Positions 36,326 through 47,726 of a stretch of 64,000 nt of DNA are shown here, in pieces. The translations under genes were made by a program, and so were the position numbers. The stretch lies in NCBI GenBank assembly GCA_007922225.1, contig ML680098.1, positions 1,240,001 through 1,304,000 on the forward strand, given 5' to 3'. The stretch is from Emydura subglobosa (Eukaryota > Chordata > Testudines > Chelidae). The first letter of the stretch is position 1; every line of letters starts with the position of its first letter. The notes beneath the pieces are model-generated. The model did not search any database and was not told the origin of the DNA. It saw only the letters and a list, made by a program, of their open reading frames with translations.

Positions 36326-38338
36326 ATGTATAACTACATTTGCATGAACCATGTTAAGGTCAGTGGCACATGACTCCAGTGGGATTTCTAGCTAGTTCAG
36401 GGGTCCACATGTGTGGATCCAATAGCAGGATTGGGACCGAATACTTTGTCTTCATGCAGGGCTCACCACAGTGTGCAGTTCATGGCAGAAATGGAACCAA
36501 TTTTATTATATAAGCTAGAGGTAATCTTTAGGGAGAGGACACGCATTTTTTGAGACAAAGGCTGCAGATCAACTACTAGGGGAAACAAATCTGTGCAGCC
36601 AAAAGAAGATGGTGTTAGGCAGATATTTAAAAGGCTATTTTCATTGATCAGCAGTGAGCCAGCTGATGGGTATAGCTCTTTGACATCAGTGAAGCTATGC
36701 TGATTTGCCCTGACTGAAGAGCTGACCTGTCAGATTTCTTTTTCCCCAACAACTGAATTTTGAATGTAATGAAAAAACTGACCCAAGAGAAGACACCAAT
36801 GGTCACGAAGGGGGGACATTTAAACTCCCCTTTGAGTTTATTTCCTGTCTCTCTCTCTGCCCCCCGTTTTCACCACCACCACATGCATGAATATTACTGT
36901 TTTCCTGATAAAAGGAGTAGAAGAACTGAGTTTGAAAAAACAGAAGGGGGTGGGGGGGAAGAGACATTACATGGATATTCCTGCCTAGCCCCACCAGCCC
37001 CGTTCACCAACTCTCTCCATTCAGACTTTAGCATAAACCCTCACATCCAGTTAAAACCCAGGGAACGACATTGCACTGCTCTGTGCTCAGTGAAAGCATG
37101 TCACTGAAACTGGCTCTGCTCTCGCTGTGACCTTAGTTCTAGAAGCCTGTAAAGAGGAGGAAGGGTCGACAGATAAACTGATTGGCTTGCTACACACGTT
37201 GCCGATAAAGAGCAGGAGAACTGAGTGTGAATTGGTTTTACCACTGCCTGTCAAGGAGATGTGGCAGCAGCTGAGCTGGGTGACCCACAGGTGGCATCAG
37301 GGCATATGCCGGGCAGAGCAGAATGCAGGTTAAAATGGTATACTTGGCCATTCTCAAAGCCAGAGTGAGAAGAAGACTGTTTACTGTACAGCTAGATGTG
37401 CCATCCAGCCCAAAATTTCCGTGACGGTCACGAATGTCTGCATCGCATCAGTAACGCTACAGGATCCTGTACAACTATCCATCCCACTAGCTCTTACAGC
37501 TCTGTTTTTAATTGCATGCCAAGTGAAGTCGATAGAAAAGTTCCGTAAGTCTGACTGACTATCTAGCTGCTGAACGTCTAGCCAATCACATCACAACAGG
37601 AGAAGGACATCTCCCATCTGATACCAGCAAGTCTTGTCTCGTGGTGTATCTGGCTCAGTGGTAAACAAGACTTACAAGTTCAGTTCTCACAAATTCCCTA
37701 TCCAGATGACCCCAAACTCAGTACAATGAGGTAACTGGATACATTTCAGGTAGGCAGTCACATTTAAGTAGTTCTCAGAATCATGACATCAAAATGTTTG
37801 TCTATCAGTAGCATCCATCTGACTTTGGGGGATAACCCGACATGAAATGTAAAGGCAGGATTATCTGCTGTTAAATTCCTAGCACAATTTATGTCAGACA
37901 CGTTTATGGACTCTCTGTAACAATTTGAAACTTGGCAGCTGTGCTGTCTTCTTAAATGGGAACATAGATGCACATTTGTCTTGGAAGCTCCCTGTGCGCT
38001 GCACAGGAAAGAATGGGACAGGAAATTTCAGGGTTACTGGACTCTTTGGTGCAGCTGTCTTTTTTTTGCTTTCATACATACTTTTTATAGCAAGACTAGA
38101 GCCATCTTGAGTAACGGAAACAGAGGCCCATTCACTTCTGATTCTTTTCTCTCTTGTCTGATCAAAAACAGAGTAAGTATTAGGAAAAGTAACAAGCACT
38201 GATCCTACACACACATACACAGAAGTAACACAGAATTTAGATAAGGAAGTTTGCCTTTTTTCTGATGTATAAAAAAAAGTAACAGTTCTAGTTAAAATTC
38301 CTTAAAATGAAATCTCTCTTCACAGAAGTAAGGGTATG
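36326..38338. other. Unrecognised non-coding stretch
   Basis: No gene is seen. A G-run/A-rich stretch lies near 36940-36960. Frames of up to 115 codons (36760-37107) are opposed by frames on the other strand. Confidence 0.45.
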
Positions 38339-38433
38339 ATCCAGCATAGCACATAAGCTCATGCTTAACTTTAACTTCAGTGAGACTTCTCAAATGCTTA
38401 AAGTTAAGCATATGTTTAAGTGCTTTGCTGGAC
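38339..38433. repeat. Palindromic MITE-like element, 35 bp arms
   Basis: Arms at 38339-38373 and 38399-38433 pair at roughly 29 of 35 positions. The best-conserved part is 'atgcttaacttta' against 'taaagttaagcat'. The outer ends 'tccagca' and 'tgctgga' also match. I recognise the 'cttaactttaa...agcat' palindrome as a recurring amniote repeat. Confidence 0.75.
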
Positions 38434-38597
38434 TGGGGCCTATGTTAGGATGGTTGAACTAGTTATACTAGACCCATGCATGCAAATTTGTTCCAAGTTG
38501 CTTTTAGCTTCACACGACTAGAGTATGGCATAAGTGGGGCTGCATGTGTGTAACTCATTTTCACTTCCCAGAAAAATCATAGGCACATATAAGATGC

Positions 38598-38666
38598 TGA
38601 GCCAAATTCTGTGGTCCTTAAATCAGTGCTCTGGGAGCTTTGCTTGGACAATACAGAATTTGGCCC
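38598..38666. repeat. Palindromic MITE-like element, 'gccaaattctgt' ends
   Basis: The left end 'gagccaaattctgtg' and the right end 'atacagaatttggccc' are inverted repeats with a 12 bp exact core. The interior is diverged. Confidence 0.6.
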
Positions 38667-39034
38667 AAGTACGTGCCTATGGTCTCAGGCGGGTATGGAG
38701 TCAGTGTGGCAAGCACCACCCACTGCTCACACCGAGTCTATACTCCCTCGATTACCTTGGTATTTAGCATCTCACAATGATTTATATAGTGCTTCTTATA
38801 ATGTGTCTGTGAGGCTGTATTTTTACCTCGGAGCTCATCAAGTATGTATCCCACAGGCTTTAGTTGGGTTTGTAGTAGGGATGGTTGACACTGAGCCACC
38901 ACTCCTGCTGCTCATGCTGTCATGACTACATCACTATTTTTAGCATGTGAACTCAGATGACAGCTACCCTAAGTGTGTACCTGAGCAACGAATCACACCC
39001 CTAGCTCGTGGGGTGGACAGCGCCTAAAGGTGTC

Positions 39035-39112
39035 CAAGACAGCAGACTGGAGTATTGAACCTAGGTCTCCTGAGTCCCAGTGATGTCAGTTTGCCTGGTT
39101 CAAGACCACTCT
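39035..39112 (-). mobile_element. tRNA-derived SINE head fragment, antisense
   Basis: 'gtattgaacctaggtctcc' is the complement of a box B region with 'ggttcaat'. It is followed by 'tgagtcccagtgatgtca'. Only the head and a little of the body remain. Confidence 0.6.
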
Positions 39113-39862
39113 CCAAAATATTTTGTGGTGTGCATCCAAAACAGACCATAAACGGTTAATATAGGACGTGGCAGATTGTGGTGCATATTGAGATAGACAT
39201 AATTCATTAGCTTTGGGCTTCATTCTCACAGTAAAAGGAATATATCATGTTGCAGTAACTGTTTGTACTTTAAATATGTGATATGTCATGGGGACAGACC
39301 CGGCTTGTTAGTCTGGAAAAGGACAAAGCTAAGTGTTTACAGTAAGAAAAAACAAAATTCAGCACCAGTGATGCAATGACAAAACATATACAAAATGACC
39401 AAGATTTCCACAAGTGATCAGTGATTCTGGCATCTCTATTTATGAGTGTACAGTTTTAGATACCTTAAAAGGGCCTGATATACAGAAGGAGGATGGCTCC
39501 ATATTTTCCAAAAAGCAGGCCTTTTTGAGGCCTCTAAAATGAGGTATCCAAAATTTGAGGCACTCAAATCGCTAGTCACTTTGACTAATGGTCAACATTT
39601 TCAAAACATTCAAATATTTTGTTGGGCAATTAAAAATATTTATGAATGGATTGTGATATTTGTACAATGCTTCAAAAAAGTATTAGGATAAGAAATGCAA
39701 AGCATTATTGTTGTTTATAACATCTAAGTCTGTTCCCAAACCCACTGTGGGAAGAAAACGTAGAGTCTCTAGTGCATTTATGGCCATATTTTCAGCTCCT
39801 CTCAAAACAGACCCTGATTGTGAGCTGGAAAAGTTTGCTTGCATTTGCACACACAACAAAAG
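39113..39862. other. Unrecognised stretch with a hairpin-family remnant
   Basis: Near 39510-39610 the motifs 'caggcctttttgaggcctc' and 'aacattttcaaaacattc' resemble the right half of the repeat at 41247-41390. The rest is unrecognised. Confidence 0.4.
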
Positions 39863-39934
39863 AGGTGAAATCTTGGCCCTATTGAAGCCAAAAGCAAAAC
39901 CCCCATTATCTTCAGTGAAATCAGGATTTCACCC
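39863..39934. repeat. Palindromic hairpin, 'ggtgaaatc' ends
   Basis: The left end 'aggtgaaatcttggccc' pairs with the right end 'aatcaggatttcaccc'. A single-arm relative is seen at 44968-45014 ('gccaggatttcaccc'). An open frame of 80 codons crossing it is not a gene. Confidence 0.6.
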
Positions 39935-41246
39935 AAAGTGGATAATTTGATTATCTGATTTGTTCATGCACTTAGTTCGATGCTCAGATACATGACTTGC
40001 ATGCACAATAGCCTGTTTGAACATCTAAAATAAGTAAATGCACACTTCTGTAGATGCAAAATCAAGACCACAGGTGAAATCAACAGGGCTTTTGTGCAAG
40101 ACCAGGCCCTTACTGCATTTGTGTATTTTTAAACTACTAATATTTACAGTAGACAATTTGTTTGTGTATGCATACACCACAAATCCCACAAAATATTTTT
40201 AACACTTTCAGCAGAGGTCACAGATTTCTTGTTTTGTGCAAAATGATCAGGTTGATTAGCGCGAAATTTTATTTTGTGCCTGTCAGCCCAAGAGCCAGCT
40301 GGAACCTTGAAATTAATTTGATTAATACATTTTACAGCAGCATAGCCAGGTCAAAATTGCTGGCATTCTAACTGATGACATTTTGACCACAACATGCAAT
40401 CCAGGGATGTGTGTCATATTGTGGAAAAATGTTTAGAGCCAAAAGGATCCATGGCACTATTATAGAAGAACATGCATTGTAGAAATCTGCTGCAAATCCT
40501 CCTCTCACTTTATGCTTTCAGCCAAATCCACTTCACTTCCTATGATACTGAACATGATGCAGCCATTTAAAGTCCACCACAGCCATAAATCCTAGAGAGG
40601 AAACAGTTCTCAGGCCTAGGAGGAAAGACAGCATTTCATTTTCTAAAGACAGCCCAGAGCAGCAGGGTCAAGCAAAGCTTGAAACTGAAGCTCTCAAAAC
40701 CCAGGATATAATTGTGGATGTTTTTCTATTTGTTTTGTTACCGGCAAACCAGATGCAACAACTGAAACCATTTTCCATTCTTCGTCTGCCTCTGTAACTG
40801 TCTCTTTGGGAGCTGATCGTTCTATAAACCGAAGCTCCCCAACATGAAGACATCTGCTAGGTCACTTGTTTTTGAAGGGAGTCAGCTGTTTGCAAACAAG
40901 CATATTTCTAGAGGACTGGAGTCATAGACCAGTGCTGAAGATAACCTATCCCATTTCGCTGCCTGTAACAGTGAAACAGCTCCCTCTCTCTGTGCACCCT
41001 CACTCACTTGATCAGACCATTTTGTTCAGAAATGGACCCTGAGATCTCTCTGGACATACAGCACTGTTTGGCAGTTGGCTGCTTGTGGCTATAAAATGTT
41101 TCATCAGTGCTACTATCGATATTTCAGTTGTAAATTCTGATAATTGCAGGAATGTTGATGTGAGATAAAATGCTAGTTTCACATTAAAGGGATCATGTCC
41201 CAAATTTGGCCCATCTCATTTTTCTTGTAATTATTCATTAAATCAT
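39935..41246. other. Unrecognised non-coding stretch
   Basis: No gene or repeat is recognised with confidence. Confidence 0.45.
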
Positions 41247-41390
41247 GCAGGCCCAGGTTTTCAAAAATGAGTGATTTGGGGTGCCCAATACTTTCATGAG
41301 GGATGGGTGCTCAGCACTCCCTGAAAATCAGGCCCCTTGAAGGTGTCAAAAACTGACACCCAGAACCATTTTGAAAACCGTGGAGACAAT
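41247..41390 (+). repeat. Hairpin repeat, 'ttttcaaaa' family
   Basis: The left 'aggttttcaaaaatg' (41255-41269) is complementary, with one indel, to 'cattttgaaaacc' (41367-41379). A secondary 7 bp hairpin lies at 41342-41360. It is the same family as 21163-21310. Confidence 0.6.
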
Positions 41391-43314
41391 TCTTTCCATA
41401 TGTCTCTTCTAAACAAATCAAATGTTTCAGTGCTATGTGTATTAAAAGAGAAATTAATGCCAGCATTCTCGCGCAACACCCCTACAATAACAAAGCAGTG
41501 TGAATAAGTACCAGAGGAAAAACATTTTTGGTGAGGAGACATATCTTGCCATCAAACCTCCTAAGAGTAGTTGTGTGCTGAACAGTGAGAAACGACCCCT
41601 CAGGCACCTTTTAAGTAGCAAAAACGGAATGTTAGTTTGAAATAGCACCAGGAGAGCAACGACTTTTTACAGGGAGGAAAAGTGTGCCTGGAAGAACCGC
41701 CCAATTCAGAATTCAAAGCTTGCACACCCAAATGCCAGGTTGGCAGCTGTTAAAGGTGCAATGGAATTGAAAGGTTTCCATTTTGCCGTTAAGCTTTTCC
41801 ATGACGTTTTAAATGTTTCTTACTAGGCCATCAAAGACAAGCAGCACCAAGCATACCATTCATTAGAACCAGAGGGGGGTGACCCTTATCCCGGTATGTG
41901 GAGATGCAGAGGGCACAGGCGACTTTCCACCACACATCTGGCATAGCGTGCATAAAGGCCAGCCCTGATTACACTCCCTCTTAAGGTAGCTCAGGAACTG
42001 CTCCTTCCAGCAATGTAGTCCACTGTCTCCAGCTTCCCTTTTAAACTTCCTTGGTCAGATCCTCAGCTAAGAACCAGGTCACAAACATTTTTACACCTTC
42101 TTCTGATCTTCTCACATGCTTGCAGGACCTTATATTAAATTTATTTTTACATCTTTTGTCCATTTTTATCCCTTCGCCTCCCCCCATCTACTTTACTGAT
42201 TCTCTTACACGTGTACCAAACTCCATTTTGAGTTACATACCTAGCTCATTTCAACACTGCCAGAGAAAACGGAAAACATTAAGGAAGGCTAGTTCAAAAA
42301 CACTCCAATCTGCACTGGGTCCCAGTGGGGCTATAAGTCTGTCTATAACCACATTTACTGCAATAAACAAAGTTTAAAAAAGAGAAAGAAAAAAGGAATG
42401 CTTAAACAGATTTGGTGGGTTAATTAAAGCACGACTTACGGTCTCATGTCCAGAGCATTTTCCTGTATCGTATGTTATGTCAAGCTACCAAGTGCGAGTA
42501 CTTTCTCTCAATTTTCTTTTAAGTGAGTTTAAGTGCTGGTGAAAGATGTTAGTTTGACAGCCCTGGAAAACGAAGTCTTCTAGTTATGCACGGAGAAGGT
42601 ATAATGTAGGCAGCAGCTTTGCAAGTTTCCCCACCTCTCATCCCTGACCTGAAGAGACCCACCATAGGCATCTCAGTCTCCATTCCCATTCTGTCCTTGG
42701 CCCCTGTGTTAAGACCATCACAAAGAGAGATATTTATGGGAGTGGCTTTTGCCTGGGGAATGTTTGTCCTCTGGGAGTTGGACTGAAACCACATTTCAAC
42801 AGGCCACGAAACCAAGCAGTATATTTAAACCAAAAAACAACCTGGTTGAACGTTTGCGGAGAAAACAGAGGTCTCTGTAAACAAATTAGTGCTAACCTGT
42901 GATCAAAAATAACCCTTGATCCCACAAACACACAAGTCGAAGATGAAAAGCCTTTCTGCCCTGACTCTAACTAAGATCTATTCTGATTCCATCTGCTCCC
43001 TACTGCGTAAGAGGGAGGCGGGAGTGAAGGGAAGAGATAATGATTGTCAGTGTTGTGCTAATTGTTTGGTGCTTGGATTCTCATTAACTTCCAGCATTGG
43101 AGCAGGAAAGATGTATTGTCTGGCTGTGCCTTTTTTTTGCGTACATCTGAACCATGACTAAATGCTGCCATTTAGCCAGCATATTTTTAACACCACTATT
43201 TACTCCTTCACTCGTTTCTTTATAACTTGTGCTCTATGCTTCCAGCACTCTTGGATGATTTGCTCCTGTGCAACATTCTGGAACAGCATTTGCAGATGTA
43301 CAAAAGGAAGTTAT
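41391..43314. other. Unrecognised non-coding stretch
   Basis: No gene is recognised. Frames of 60 to 108 codons on both strands have no known domain. A short A-rich stretch lies at 42365-42395. Confidence 0.45.
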
Positions 43315-43379
43315 AGGGCCAAATTACGGCTCTCTGTTACATGGGAGTAAATCAGAAGTTACTCTAGTGGAGTTAATTT
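43315..43379. repeat. Partial palindromic element, 'gggccaaatt' end
   Basis: 'agggccaaattacggctct' followed by 'gttactctagtggagttaat' resembles one arm and the core of the same broad hairpin class as 60141-60210. The second arm is not evident. Confidence 0.4.
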
Positions 43380-43569
43380 GTGGCAGGGTAACTGAGAACA
43401 GTTTTACATTATTACATTGTAAAGTGGAAATCATATTAATGATTTTAAATTCTTTGAGGCAGCGTCACAGTGGCCTCTCTGCTGACATGTCCCCTCGGGA
43501 CATAGCAACCTCTCTTTTTCAAGTGCCCCCAGCCAAAAGTCACTCCCTCCCTTCAGTGGCCTGCCTCAT

Positions 43570-44270
43570 CTCATGACTCAGCCCTCTGACCAGGTCATGT
43601 TCAAGTCCCACCCCGCCCAAGGTAAGCCAAGAGTCCAATAATTAAATGCAGAAATGCAACTCTTTACTCCCTACCCAGCCTCAGTCCTCCACAGACTCTA
43701 CATCCCTTCCTAGGCGCTGCAGGATTGTCCTCCTGCTCACACGTGGAGCAATGTCTCCCAGGGCTTTCTCCCTAGAGAGCCAGTTCTTCACTCAATAGTC
43801 CTCCTCCGTGTATATCAGGGTGTTTCTGCACCACCTTTTCCAGTGGACCACTAAGGGGAAACTGAAGCCCTTCATCTTTTCTGGGTTCCAGTCCACCAAC
43901 TCTGTGCCAAGCACTAAGCAGTTACTGTCTGCTCCCTCAGACTCGTCACTACCTCTCTAGCCTACTCATTACCTTGGACTTCCTTCAGGCTCTTTACTCT
44001 GGGATTACTATACAAGTGCCTCTCTCCAGGCATCTCTAGCAACTAGAGAGAAACTACAGAGTTCTTCCTCTCTCTCCCTGCAGCCTCCTTCCTCCCTTTA
44101 TGCTCACCACCCAGCTCCTCTCCCATCTTCATCTTCACTTGGGCCTGGCCCACCCTCCAGGTGTACCAGGAGCACTAATGGCTCTCCACCACCCGGTTAC
44201 TCTTTCATTATCTGTGTGGGGTACATAGCCCATCCCAGGCAGGGGCCACCTTTTTGTCATAGGTTTGAAC
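43570..44270 (-). mobile_element. Possible LTR-like interspersed repeat, antisense
   Basis: This is a C/T-rich segment of about 700 bp with few long frames. Its composition and phrases ('gagggaaatg'-poor, rich in 'ctctctagc' and 'ccctccaggtg') resemble unclassified turtle repeats. Neither terminal repeats nor a primer-binding site could be identified, so the class and limits are uncertain. Confidence 0.3.
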
Positions 44271-44284
44271 AACACACCTTAGGG

Positions 44285-44340
44285 ACTTTGATTGCCGATT
44301 GGGGTCTTTAGGCACTACTGTAATACAGAAATAGATTTGC
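44285..44340 (+). mobile_element. SINE tail remnant
   Basis: 'attggggtctttaggcacta' followed by 'ctgtaatacagaaatag' matches the tail family seen at 10250-10395. Confidence 0.5.
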
Positions 44341-44967
44341 TCCACAGCTTGGGTGCAGAGGCAGTAAATTACCAGTACATTTATTAAATACTGAGTGCCA
44401 AGAAAGCGTCAGATATAAACCACAGAAAACTCCCTACTTTTGAAGATGGTTAAGGGTTTGACGTAAATGCACACTGAAAAAAAAATTCAAGGCTGTAGCT
44501 GGCCCCCTGTGCCTTTTAACTCACCCTGTTGGGCGTTGCCATTTCAACACACGATGTGCATGGTAAGAGGATCACACACGCTTTTTGGAGTAGGGCTAAT
44601 TTCGCAGTTCTGGCTTTATCCCAGGAATTCTTTGATGAACTCAGACCGTAAAGTCAAATTTTCACATGTGGGAGATGTGGATATACTGTACAAAACCAAG
44701 CATGTGTGTACACAAATTGGATTACTGCAGGCCTTCTGACTTGGTTGTGAATGAGCTCACCAGGTATATATGTGCAAATACCTGTCATCCCGTGCACTGA
44801 TCTGGTTGGCGCATACAGTTATGAGGCTCATAGTTATCAGCATGCCTGCACCCAACTGTGCGTTTTTTAAAGCTCAAAGATGCATTCACGTTTTTACAGA
44901 GATACCCATTTTGCCTCTCTCTAAAAATTCCATCTCTAATATCTTGTGCTGGGATGTAATTTTCTTA

Positions 44968-45014
44968 ATGTGAAATGCTCATTGGCTTCAGTGGGGCCAG
45001 GATTTCACCCTTAG
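44968..45014. repeat. Single-arm palindromic repeat fragment
   Basis: 'ctcattggcttcagtggggc' followed by 'caggatttcaccc' is the right half of the hairpin family whose fuller copy is at 39863-39934. Confidence 0.5.
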
Positions 45015-45099
45015 TGTGCTATTGTTAGCGCACTTGTAATAAGGAAGAATAATTCCCTTTTCATTGCAGGAGTGAGTGGGTGAAATTCTATGGGCTGTT

Positions 45100-45446
45100 C
45101 AGAAGGAGGTCAGACTTAGGGCAAGTCTACACTAGAAGCGCTACATCAGCACCACTGCAGAGCATCTGATAAAGATGCTGTATGCCAATGGGAGAGTACT
45201 CTCCCTTCGGCATAATTACTCCACCTCCACAAGAGGCGGAAGTGATATCAGCAGGACAGCGTCTCCCGCCAACATAGCGCCACTGTGGACAGCACTTAGG
45301 TCACTGTAATTTGCTTTGCTGGGGCGAGGGGGTCTTTTCACACCCTTGAAAGACGTAAGTTAGATCAGTTTAAGCAGTCGTGTAGACCTGCCCTAGGTGA
45401 TGATAATGAGTCCCTTTGACCTTAAAATCTATTAAATCTATATTAC
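45100..45446 (+). mobile_element. CR1 LINE 3' terminus, interrupted by a MITE
   Basis: Left of the MITE the sequence reads 'gaaggaggtcagact'. Right of it 'ggtgatgataatgagtccct' continues with 'ttgaccttaaaatctattaa'. Joined, this is the familiar sense CR1 3' end, so the CR1 was present before the MITE inserted. The terminus 'atctattaaatctat' is the CR1-type short repeat. Confidence 0.75.
45117..45395. mobile_element. MITE, 'gggcaggtctacac' family, with TA target sites
   Basis: The 279 bp element has 16 bp terminal inverted repeats. The left is 'tagggcaagtctacac' (45117-45132) and the right is 'gtgtagacctgcccta' (45380-45395), with one mismatch. TA flanks both ends, and the sequence outside belongs to one CR1 3' end. 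The interior aligns in reverse orientation with 13020-13261. There is no coding capacity. TA target duplication suggests mobilisation by a Tc1/mariner-like transposase, but other TA-preferring types exist. Confidence 0.85.
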
Positions 45447-47701
45447 AAACAAATAGAAAATCCTCATAGGTTAATGTAGTTACATTAGCCCCTCCCTCCC
45501 TGGAAATTTGTCTCCTGTAATGAACCACTAATATGAATTTCTATGGGATAGATTGGTTGAAAATCCATCTTAACTAAAGACTAACGGGGTCCATTCTTAA
45601 GCACTAAATATCCATGAACTGTGCAGTAAAAGAAAAGAATTTGTACTCTCACTGCACTTCAGGATATCAGTTCCTGACTTCCTTGTTTTTACTAGAAGAT
45701 TCTTTGGAGAACTGAATGACTAGAGTAGGACAGAGACATCACAATAGGCTGAAATCTGCTTTCCCAGACTTCAGATAAGGGAGGAACGAAACAAGAGGTT
45801 GCTTTTCCACAAGTGACTTTATCCACATCAGTGGCCTAGATTCAGGCTATAAAACTCCAGTTAAAATGCTTTGTTCTATTTTGGAGGGCTACTTTATTAG
45901 AGCCTGTTTAATGGAAGCTCCTGACTATGAATGCTTACAGAAAGAGATTTTCTCCCAAAAGACACAGCACTCCCTCTGTCTCAGTTGAGAGCTGGGAGGA
46001 CTGTAACTATGAGGTGACTATCGCCGTTCTCCAAAGGCATCCATATAACAAAAGGAAGATCAAGGCCTGAAATCCCATTTAGTTCCACAAGTTTTGCATC
46101 AGGCCCCAAGTCACACACCTGATGTAGAGTCTTAAGAACAGTCAGCTGCAAGAATCAAACCAAAAATTCTCTTTCCTTTTTTCTTCATCTTTATGGCCTC
46201 AAACCTGGATACGGCTACACGGGAATAACTTTATTTTATCTCACAGGTTTGTTTGCGGGGCTAGGGCATTCAGGTGTTAAACTTAATGGTTTGTTTCAGT
46301 ATAGTAGAGGTGGAAGACCTCCCTCCCCCTTTACAGATCTATCTCAGTAACCATGTAATGAAATGAAACAGTTCTTTATAGAAAATAAGGATGGCTGTAT
46401 AGTGTCCACACTGCCTCTTCTCCAAATGAAATAACAAATATGTTAAGCGTGTTTAATAAAGTGGGGGTGGGGAAATTGTTATTGCATGTTTACAGGGCTT
46501 CATGAAAACCTGATGATATATCTCAAGGAATAGGATCACTTTGTGTTGGGGGTTGTGCATTTCTTTTCAGAGCCATGACAACGTAAGCCACAAAGGGAGA
46601 TAAATGATAGTGAGTGCATACTATATATTGTCTTTGGTGTACTAATTTTAATATGCGTTCTGCAGCACATAGTACATCATCAGGGTGGTGCTCTGAATGC
46701 ATATTATCGAGGGCATGTCTTTGTGCATTGCGGCCTTAGTCAGCACTCTCACGTAGGGTGGGTACACAATGCTGAAGGCACAAAATCAGGATCCGACAAA
46801 GTCGCTGCACAAAACGTGATAGATGCTTTTGACGATGCATTTTATAACATCAGTTTATATAAGTGTATATACGTGAGACTCACTTCCACTATGGAAACAG
46901 GCCCTAAGAGGTGGACGTCTTCTTGAAGGAGAAGGGTCACAGCAGAACAAGGTGCCTGTAAATGGTCTATAATAATGATAAGGAACTCACAGGGCAACCC
47001 AAAGAGTGAGTAGGGCATGGCTGATTCGTGGGATCTCCTGGGCAGACTCCAAACAACTGGGCAATCACAGAACCCTGACTGCTATTTAAAGTTGCCCCCA
47101 CCAATGTCCCATGACATAGCAGAGTCCACTTCAGCAGGAAAGGGTACACTGAGGTGCAAATGGTACATCAGGTACCATTAATCTATATTTTGGACTGGTA
47201 GTCATTTCCATTTGCAAAAATTGTGCTCTTATTTAGCTTCAGGAGATGCAGTGAGGAAAAAAGCAACCCTTTGTTCTTATGAAATTTCAAGCCAATTTCC
47301 TCCCCCCTCCTCCATTTTAAGTGGTTCAGACGTTTGGAAAAGCTTTTGGGTAAGTATCTGAACTTCTGAGAGCTTTGCCAAACCAAACTCAAACTCACCA
47401 GCCTACTGAGGTTTTCCCATCACTATGAGCAGCCTGCTTCTGCATCTTACTGGGATTTTCAGCTCTGAGCGATGTTGCACATACCTGATGATACAATACA
47501 CACACGCAGCAGGATGAGCTAGGGAAGCTTGGCAAACACTTTGCATTTCCTTGCCTGGGTTCGTTGCATTACAGCTTTAACTACACAGCTACTTAAGCAC
47601 AGAGGTAGGGTGTGGGTGTGTGTATATATCTGTTTGAGAGAGAGGACTATATATGAAGATGATTTTACTGAAGTACTGTCTCTTTAAAAATAGAAATTAA
47701 A

Positions 47702-47726
47702 CAAAAAAAAAAAACAAAAAAAAAAA
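47702..47726. repeat. Poly-A tract interrupted by C
   Basis: Two A runs are separated by a C. It is a simple repeat or a degraded retrotransposon tail. Confidence 0.85.
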
